Positions 58,915 to 64,000 of a DNA stretch of 64,000 nt are shown here, piece after piece; within the stretch, counting starts at the first letter, position 1; every line of letters starts with the position of its first letter. Position numbers and translations under genes: made by a program. The notes beneath the pieces are model-generated. The model was not told where the DNA came from and did not search any database. It saw only the letters and a list, made by a program, of their open reading frames with translations. This stretch comes from Haloarcula laminariae. Lineage in GTDB: Archaea > Halobacteriota > Halobacteria > Halobacteriales > Haloarculaceae. Location: contig NZ_JAMZFY010000001.1 of the NCBI RefSeq assembly GCF_025457605.1, positions 2,108,001 through 2,172,000 of the forward strand. Reading direction: 5' to 3'.

Positions 58915-58975
58915 CCGGGGACCGAAACGAACGGTTCCGACGCCTTGAAGCGGCCCGGTCCGGTGGGTACAGCTA

Positions 58976-60460
58976 ATGACGCTGCGCGTGACGAACACGC
59001 TGACCGGCGAGACAGAGCCGTTCGAGCCACGCGACCCCGATTCGGTGTTGCTGTACTACTGCGGGCTGACGACGTCTGACCCGCCCCACCTGGGCCACGC
59101 CCGCGGGTGGGTCCACGTCGACGTCATGTGTCGCTGGCTGGAGTGGCTGGGTTACGACGTCCACCACGTCGAGAACTTCACCGACGTCAACGAGAAGATA
59201 GTCGCCCGCGTCGGCGAAGACGGTGAGAGCGAGGCCGACGTCGCGCGCCACTACGTCCAGCAGGTCATCGAGGACATGCGGTCGCTGAACCTCTCCCGCG
59301 CCGAGGTGTATCCGCGCGTCTCCGAACACGTCCCCGAAATCATCTCGCTCGTCGAGCGCCTCGTCGAGAGCGGCCACGCCTACGAGGTCGACGGCTCGGT
59401 CTACTTCGACGTGACGAGCTTCGAGGACTACGGCGAGCTGTCGGGCCAGTCCGTCGAGGACCTCGAATCCCAGGGCCAGGCCACGGGCGAGAAGCGCAAC
59501 CCGGCGGACTTCGCGCTCTGGAAGGCCGGCGGCGTCGCGCCCGAAGACATCGAGGAACACCAGCACCCCGAGGCCGCCCCCGCCGAGGAGGCCTGCGAGA
59601 CGGCCCAGACGTGGGACTCGCCGTGGGGCGAGGGCCGGCCCGGCTGGCACATCGAGTGTTCGGCCATGTCGATGACCCACTTGGACGAGACAATCGACAT
59701 CCACGTCGGCGGGCAGGACCTCGTCTTCCCCCACCACGAGAACGAGGTCGCACAGAGCGAGGCCGCGACCGGAGAGCGGTTTGCCGACTACTGGCTCCAC
59801 GTCCGCCTGCTCGAGACGAAAGGCGAGAAGATGTCCTCTTCGCTGGGGAACTTCTTCACCGTCAGCGAGGCCGTCGACGAGTTCGGCCCGGACGTCCTCA
59901 GGACGTTCCTGCTGTCGACGGCCTACACCTCGCGGGCCACCTACAGCGAGGAGACCATCGGCGAGGCCCAGGAGCGGTGGGACCGACTGCAACGCGGCTA
60001 CGAGCGCGCGGTCGAGGCCTGTGACAGCGTCGACGCGTACGCCACCGTGAGCCACGAGGGGCTCCGGGACGCTGTCGACGAGGCCCGCGAGACCTTCGAG
60101 GCGGCGATGAACGACGACTTCAACACCCGGGAGGCGACGACGGCGCTGCTCGACCTGACGGGGGCGGTCAACGCGTACGTCGACGACCGCGAGACGTACG
60201 ACTACGCGGCGCTCCGGCAGGTCGTCGAGACCTTCGAGGAGTTCGGCCGTGGCGTCCTCGGTCTCGGCTTCGGTGACGGCGGCGAGGACGGCGACGTCTC
60301 GCTGGCCGGCGACCTCGTCGAACTCGTCCTGCAGGCCCGGGAGGACGAGCGGGCGGCGGGCAACTACGAGCGGGCCGACGAGCTACGCGACGAACTCGAA
60401 GCCATGGGCGTCGAGGTCCAGGACACCGACGAGGGGCCGACCTACCGCCTCGGCGACTGA
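58976..60460 (+). CDS. cysS: Cysteinyl-tRNA synthetase
   Basis: 494 aa class I synthetase. YYCGLTTSDPPHLGHARGWV carries the Cys28 zinc ligand and the HIGH motif, and KGEKMSSSLGNFFTVSEAV the KMSKS motif. GRPGWHIECSAMSMTHLD binds cysteine and zinc; QDLVFPHHENEVAQSE supplies more ligands. The C-terminal part shows the DALR-type anticodon domain and acidic haloarchaeal inserts (GGEDGDVS). The gene is preceded by an unknown gene and followed by a lipoprotein gene. Confidence 0.96.
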   Translation: MTLRVTNTLTGETEPFEPRDPDSVLLYYCGLTTSDPPHLGHARGWVHVDVMCRWLEWLGYDVHHVENFTDVNEKIVARVGEDGESEADVARHYVQQVIEDMRSLNLSRAEVYPRVSEHVPEIISLVERLVESGHAYEVDGSVYFDVTSFEDYGELSGQSVEDLESQGQATGEKRNPADFALWKAGGVAPEDIEEHQHPEAAPAEEACETAQTWDSPWGEGRPGWHIECSAMSMTHLDETIDIHVGGQDLVFPHHENEVAQSEAATGERFADYWLHVRLLETKGEKMSSSLGNFFTVSEAVDEFGPDVLRTFLLSTAYTSRATYSEETIGEAQERWDRLQRGYERAVEACDSVDAYATVSHEGLRDAVDEARETFEAAMNDDFNTREATTALLDLTGAVNAYVDDRETYDYAALRQVVETFEEFGRGVLGLGFGDGGEDGDVSLAGDLVELVLQAREDERAAGNYERADELRDELEAMGVEVQDTDEGPTYRLGD

Positions 60461-60509
60461 CGCGAGCGCGCCGCTGTCGAGGGGACTTTCGCTCGCCGGG
60501 ATAGCCACG

Positions 60510-60518
60510 AAACTTATA
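60510..60518 (+). promoter_or_regulatory. TATA-like box of the lipoprotein gene
   Basis: ACTTATAAA is centred about 28 bp before the ATG at 60543, a clear leaderless promoter. Confidence 0.55.
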
Positions 60519-60542
60519 AACAAAGAACAGGGTTGTGTTGGT

Positions 60543-61268
60543 ATGAGACGTGTTATTCTGACAGCCGTCGTGGCCGTACTGGTCGTCTCCTCCGGCTGTG
60601 TCGGCCTGATTACGGGCGAGACAGTGGAGTTCGAGGCCAGCGAAGGGACGGTCAGCGACAGCGCGCTGGATTCGACCGGGTACGAGATGAACAACTCCAG
60701 CGAGCGGACGATAACCCGGGACGTGAGCTTCTTCGGGCAGGAGCGGACCATCCGCATCGTGAACCAGGTCAACAGGTACACCAGCAGCGGCTCGCTGGCG
60801 GATGCCTCGGGTAACGAGACCCTGGCCAACAACGAGACCTTGGCGAACAACGAGACGGTTCAGGACGCCTTGGCGGAGGAGTCGGGCGGCGATACCGAAG
60901 TCGCGGACATGAAGCGGTTCGTCGTGGTCTCCTCGCCGGGGGCGTCGGTGGCCGGGCGGACGCTCAACCCCGCCGCGAGTTGGTCCAACGAACGCATCCT
61001 CGAACAGGTGGCCGAGCAGACCGGAACGCTGGACGACCTCGAACAGCAGGACACGCGGACGGTCGAGTCACTCGGCGAGGAGCGCAACGTCACCCAGTTC
61101 ACCGCGACGACCCAGATAGAGGGCCGCGAGGTGGAGGTCCAGGCCCACGTCGTCAGCTTCGAACACGACGGTGACGTAATCATCGCTGTCGCCGTCCACC
61201 CCGAGCAGTTCGACGAGTCCGACAACGTCGACGAGCTCATCGGCGGCCTCGAACACAGCGGCAACTAG
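60543..61268 (+). CDS. Secreted lipoprotein (DUF6517-like)
   Basis: 241 aa. MRRVILTAVVAVLVVSSGCV is a signal peptide with lipobox SSGC (Cys19). The mature part begins TGETVEFEASEGTVSDSALD. An internal stretch repeats ETLANN with N-x-T sequons (see repeat). ERNVTQFTATTQIEGREVEV and VQAHVVSFEHDGDVIIAVAV close the domain. I recall DUF6517 for such haloarchaeal lipoproteins. No enzymatic motif is visible. It converges on the zinc-ribbon gene. Confidence 0.8.
   Translation: MRRVILTAVVAVLVVSSGCVGLITGETVEFEASEGTVSDSALDSTGYEMNNSSERTITRDVSFFGQERTIRIVNQVNRYTSSGSLADASGNETLANNETLANNETVQDALAEESGGDTEVADMKRFVVVSSPGASVAGRTLNPAASWSNERILEQVAEQTGTLDDLEQQDTRTVESLGEERNVTQFTATTQIEGREVEVQAHVVSFEHDGDVIIAVAVHPEQFDESDNVDELIGGLEHSGN
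60813..60858 (+). repeat. 18-bp tandem repeat encoding glycosylation sequons
   Basis: Units at 60813-60830 and 60831-60848 encode NETLAN NETLAN; a partial third unit follows (NETV). Each NET fits the N-x-T glycosylation sequon. Confidence 0.8.
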
Positions 61269-61287
61269 ACTCCACTGTTTTCGGCGC

Positions 61288-61545
61288 TCAGACGAGCGCG
61301 TAAATCATCAGCAGGAAGAAGTAGATGACGACGAGCGCGCCGAGCGCCCGCAGTCGGAAGGCCCCCAGCTCCGATTTCTCTGCGTCGTGGGCCGCCCGGA
61401 ACGCTTCGATTTCCTCGTCGCCCAGCTCCGCGGGGTGGTCCAGCCCGCGGTGCAGGGCGAGCAACTCCTCGCGAGCGTACGGGTGCCCGCAGTAGCGACA
61501 CTCGTAGACCTCTGCGCCGTCGGGGACGTGGTAGTCGTCGGTCAT
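61288..61545 (-). CDS. Small zinc-ribbon membrane protein (DUF7410-like)
   Basis: 85 aa. EVYECRYCGHPYAREELLALHRGLDH has a C-x2-C and two His, a C2H2-type zinc site, and the C-terminus is one TM segment (ALGALVVIYFFLLMIYALV). I recall DUF7410. The start overlaps the end of the next gene (ATGA), so it is the second gene of a leftward pair with the polytopic protein. Function unknown. Confidence 0.8.
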   Translation of the reverse strand: MTDDYHVPDGAEVYECRYCGHPYAREELLALHRGLDHPAELGDEEIEAFRAAHDAEKSELGAFRLRALGALVVIYFFLLMIYALV

Positions 61546-62921
61546 AGGTAGGGCAGTGGCACCTCCGGCCGGGAGATGACCCACAGGCTGGTCATCGTAT
61601 AGAACACCATCACGGCGATGAAGGGGTACTGCGAGCGGACGGCCTGGAGCCGCGACGGGAAGACGTCGTAGGCGACGGCGTGGGCCACCCAGATGGCGAC
61701 GAGGTGGCCGACGACGACGGCGGCGATGCCGACGCCGCTGAACCAGCCCGGCGGCTCGTAGACGGGGACCGCGCCGGGGTCGGACAGCGGCGACAGCAGC
61801 GCCACCCCCAGCGCCGGGGCGAGTACGAGGAAATAGCCCAGATAGTGTGCGAGGTGATACCCCGCGGCGATGGCGAGCAGTGGCGGGGCGAACCGCTGGG
61901 CGAGCGTCTCGGCGGTGAGATACGTGGCGGCGGCGCGCCGGCTCAGCCGGACCGCGAGCCAGTACGCGCCGAGGAACAGCCCGAACCCGGCGGCGAGCGC
62001 AAGCGGGTAGAGCAGCTGCGCCGGGAGGCCGGCGTCGACCAGCGGCCGCGTCAGGTCCCGCCAGGCCGGCGTCACCACGAGGCCGTCGAACGTGGTCCCC
62101 CACAGTAGGGCGACCACGAAGGCCACCTCGTCGCGCCCGTCGACCAGCAGCGGCGACGAGAGGTCCATCCCGGGCAGGCGCAGGCGGAGACCGCGCTCGT
62201 CGTAGCCGATGGGGGCGACCCGACCGTAGTACCGGAAGACGCGCTCGACCGGGTCCGCCTCGGCGAACCACGTCTCGCGGCCGAAGACGACGGCCCCAGC
62301 CAGCGCCAGGGCGCTGTATCCCACGACTGCGGTCGCCAGCAGGCGCGGGTCGTCGGCCAGCGGGCTCACGACTTCGAGCCAGATGAGCGCTAGCAGGCCG
62401 ACCACGGCGGGCCAAGCGCCCACGCGGTCGGGGTACTCTCGGTCCAGCGACGGCAGCGCCAGCGCGACGGTGTCGAGCGGGTTGAGCGCCCGCCAGGTGT
62501 TGCCGACGAGGTACGTCGTCATGGCGAGCCCGGCCCACCAGCCGACCCACACCAGCAGGATGGCGAGGTTCGTCTGCGGGGTCGGCGGGCCGACGAAGCC
62601 GACGACGATGACGGCCACGTACCCCACGAGCCCGACGGTACGGGCGAACAGTTCCGGGAGGCGCGACTCACTTACTGTCAGCGGGACCCCCCAGTCGTGG
62701 ATGCGCTCGATAAACGAGCGGTCGGTGACGAAGGAGGCGAGCAGGAACGAGGCGCCGACGGCGGCACCGCCCGTCGAGAGGAACAGCCAGGTCGGTACCG
62801 TAATCGACTCGCGACCGCCCCCGGCGAGGCTGCCCCCGTGGGCCGAGGCGGTCCCGGCCGCCAGCAACAGCACGAGCGCGCCCGCCAGCCGGCCGCCGAC
62901 GCGGCGTCGACGCGTGTTCAT
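61542..62921 (-). CDS. Polytopic membrane protein of unknown function
   Basis: 459 aa from ATG 62921. A signal-like first segment is followed by about nine hydrophobic segments. SAHGGSLAGGGRESITVPTW occurs in the first external part, and NPLDTVALALPSLDREYP and PLSDDP-like acidic loops come later. Four His in GYHLAHYLGYFLVLAPALG and GHLVAIWVAHAVAYDVF sit inside TM helices, a pattern of metal- or heme-binding membrane proteins. The neighbourhood (zinc-ribbon gene, coxC) fits a respiratory role, but the family is unknown to me. The open frame continues upstream as a shadow. Confidence 0.68.
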   Translation of the reverse strand: MNTRRRRVGGRLAGALVLLLAAGTASAHGGSLAGGGRESITVPTWLFLSTGGAAVGASFLLASFVTDRSFIERIHDWGVPLTVSESRLPELFARTVGLVGYVAVIVVGFVGPPTPQTNLAILLVWVGWWAGLAMTTYLVGNTWRALNPLDTVALALPSLDREYPDRVGAWPAVVGLLALIWLEVVSPLADDPRLLATAVVGYSALALAGAVVFGRETWFAEADPVERVFRYYGRVAPIGYDERGLRLRLPGMDLSSPLLVDGRDEVAFVVALLWGTTFDGLVVTPAWRDLTRPLVDAGLPAQLLYPLALAAGFGLFLGAYWLAVRLSRRAAATYLTAETLAQRFAPPLLAIAAGYHLAHYLGYFLVLAPALGVALLSPLSDPGAVPVYEPPGWFSGVGIAAVVVGHLVAIWVAHAVAYDVFPSRLQAVRSQYPFIAVMVFYTMTSLWVISRPEVPLPYL

Positions 62922-63099
62922 CGGTGGCACTAGAGTCTTGGGGCCCGTGTAGCTTCCGACATCGACCCGGCCGCGGCCCGTCGCTTGCTCTGAGGCTCGC
63001 CGCCGAGATGTCTCACAGTACTCGACGCCCGGGTCGCTCCGCGGCATCGCTCCGTCGAGGCACCTCCCGCCGTCGGCACCTCGCGACCAATGGGATGGG

Positions 63100-63109
63100 C
63101 TTTTAGTAA
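63100..63109 (+). promoter_or_regulatory. TATA-like box of coxC
   Basis: GCTTTTAGTA is centred about 26 bp before the coxC ATG at 63130. Confidence 0.5.
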
Positions 63110-63129
63110 TTCGCTCGTAAGGGGCCGGT

Positions 63130-63987
63130 ATGAGCACGACCGACGAACACGAGGGAGGCCACGAACACCACCTCCCCGCGACGGAGGACTGGCCACACGG
63201 CTTCGGCGAGGCGAGCTGGTGGCCCTTCATCACGGCTATCGGCGGGTCGGGGATATACGTTGGAGCGGCGCTGTTCGTCCTCTCGATGGGCGAGAGCGCG
63301 CTCGTGAGCGCGACCACCGGCGCCGGCGTCACTGTCGCCAGTATCGGCCTGTTCCTGGCCGGTATCTACGGCTGGCTCTACCACGCTTTCGTCGTCGACT
63401 TCTGGGAGCGGGGTACCGACCACCACTCCGGACGGGCGCTGAAGTTCGCGATGCTGTTGTTCCTGGGGACGGAGGTGGCCACCTTCGGGGCCGGCTTCGT
63501 CTACTACTTCTTCATCCGCGGGTCCGACGTTTGGCTCGCGGCCGACATCCCGAGCGTGTGGGGCTCGCTGGTCGTCGTCAACACCCTGATTCTCGTCGCG
63601 AGTTCCGTCACGCTGCACTACAGTCACGTCGCGTTGCGGAACGGCAACCGCTCCCGTTTCACCAAGCTGCTCGGCGTGACCCTCCTGCTGGGCATCGTCT
63701 TCATCGGCGGGCAGGTGTACGAGTACTACGAGTTCATCGTCCACGAGGGCTTTACCCTCTCTGAGGGCATCTACGGCTCGGCCTTCTACGGCCTGACCGG
63801 GCTCCACGGACTCCACGTCACGATGGGCGCGGTCCTGCTGGGCATCGTCTTCGTCCGTGGCTGGTACGGCCAGTACTCCGCCGAGCGCCACACCTCGGTC
63901 TCGACGGCCTCGATGTACTGGCACTTCGTCGACGTCGTCTGGGTCTTCCTCGTCGTCGTCCTCTACGTCGGCGCGAACCTGGTCTGA
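63130..63987 (+). CDS. coxC: Cytochrome c oxidase subunit III-type
   Basis: 285 aa with about seven TM segments. The conserved pattern includes ALKFAMLLFLGTEVATFGAG (helix III), TLILVASSVTLHYSHVALRN, YYEFIVHEGFTLSEGIYGSA and the signature FYGLTGLHGLHVTMGAVLLG with a final SMYWHFVDVVWVFLVVVLYV. These are typical of CoxC/QoxC. The N-terminal EHEGGHEHH is His-rich. It is oriented away from the polytopic gene at 62921. No other oxidase subunit is downstream within the window. Confidence 0.95.
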   Translation: MSTTDEHEGGHEHHLPATEDWPHGFGEASWWPFITAIGGSGIYVGAALFVLSMGESALVSATTGAGVTVASIGLFLAGIYGWLYHAFVVDFWERGTDHHSGRALKFAMLLFLGTEVATFGAGFVYYFFIRGSDVWLAADIPSVWGSLVVVNTLILVASSVTLHYSHVALRNGNRSRFTKLLGVTLLLGIVFIGGQVYEYYEFIVHEGFTLSEGIYGSAFYGLTGLHGLHVTMGAVLLGIVFVRGWYGQYSAERHTSVSTASMYWHFVDVVWVFLVVVLYVGANLV

Positions 63988-64000
63988 GACGGCGTATCGT

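Noticed and set aside
1-64000. CRISPR arrays, transposases or integrases
   Set aside because: No regularly spaced repeats and no DDE, IS200/605, tyrosine or serine recombinase motifs were seen.

Overview
The window looks like chromosomal DNA of a halophilic archaeon (class Halobacteria). It is GC-rich and its proteins are strongly acidic. Many genes start a fixed ~26-30 bp after a TATA-like box, as expected for leaderless transcripts. The gene set is archaeal/haloarchaeal: rps1e, rps15, pcc1, halocyanin, DICT protein, CheC, ferredoxin-type PorAB, CbiX with a DR2241 protein, and haloarchaeal cox genes. The pilin gene order and the cox neighbourhood suggest the Haloarcula-like families, but this cannot be settled here.

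Layout. 1-6.8 kb: the start of ribH, a membrane glycosyltransferase-like protein, purK, a halocyanin, and a compact leftward operon rps15 / RecJ-like / pcc1 / rps1e. 7.0-25.0 kb: a large type IV pilus-like locus. It holds a secretion ATPase and membrane platform protein followed by five overlapping small pilin-like genes. A second five-gene pilin-like set has the same order but no ATPase or platform. Two large pilin-like surface proteins (604 and 1276 aa) lie beside these sets, and a tRNA-Ala(GGC) and a gene-less stretch lie between them. 25.2-31.8 kb: aminotransferase with an Lrp-type regulator, MFS transporter, thioredoxin-like protein, dhaKLM and a converging HPr gene. 31.9-40.8 kb: MscS channel, multi-sensor histidine kinase, O-methyltransferase, CheC, acyl-CoA dehydrogenase, MBL hydrolase and DICT protein. 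41.1-46.8 kb: porAB with an Lrp regulator, a DHH phosphoesterase and a CBS-ParB protein. 46.9-50.0 kb: coxA with small membrane proteins. 50.1-64.0 kb: a long disordered/coiled-coil protein, wHTH, purA, Trm112-like protein, DR2241/cbiX, a PH-like protein with duplicated nuclease-like domains, cysS, a lipoprotein, two membrane proteins and coxC.

How the genes work together. The 7-25 kb locus is best read as one surface-filament system. The ATPase and platform protein would assemble pilins whose N-termini carry a charged residue, Gly/Ala, then a hydrophobic helix. The duplicated minor-pilin set and the two large pilin-fused ectodomains would provide alternative tips or adhesins. DhaKLM with HPr forms a PTS-dependent dihydroxyacetone kinase, although enzyme I is not in the window. 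PorAB feeds reduced ferredoxin and acetyl-CoA to central metabolism, and CoxA/CoxC belong to a terminal oxidase whose subunit II is not seen.

The most unusual signals are the duplicated pilin module, the giant CARDB-type pilin fusion, and two small palindromic insertions carried in frame inside essential-looking genes (purK and the histidine kinase). There is no CRISPR array, recognisable transposase or integrase.
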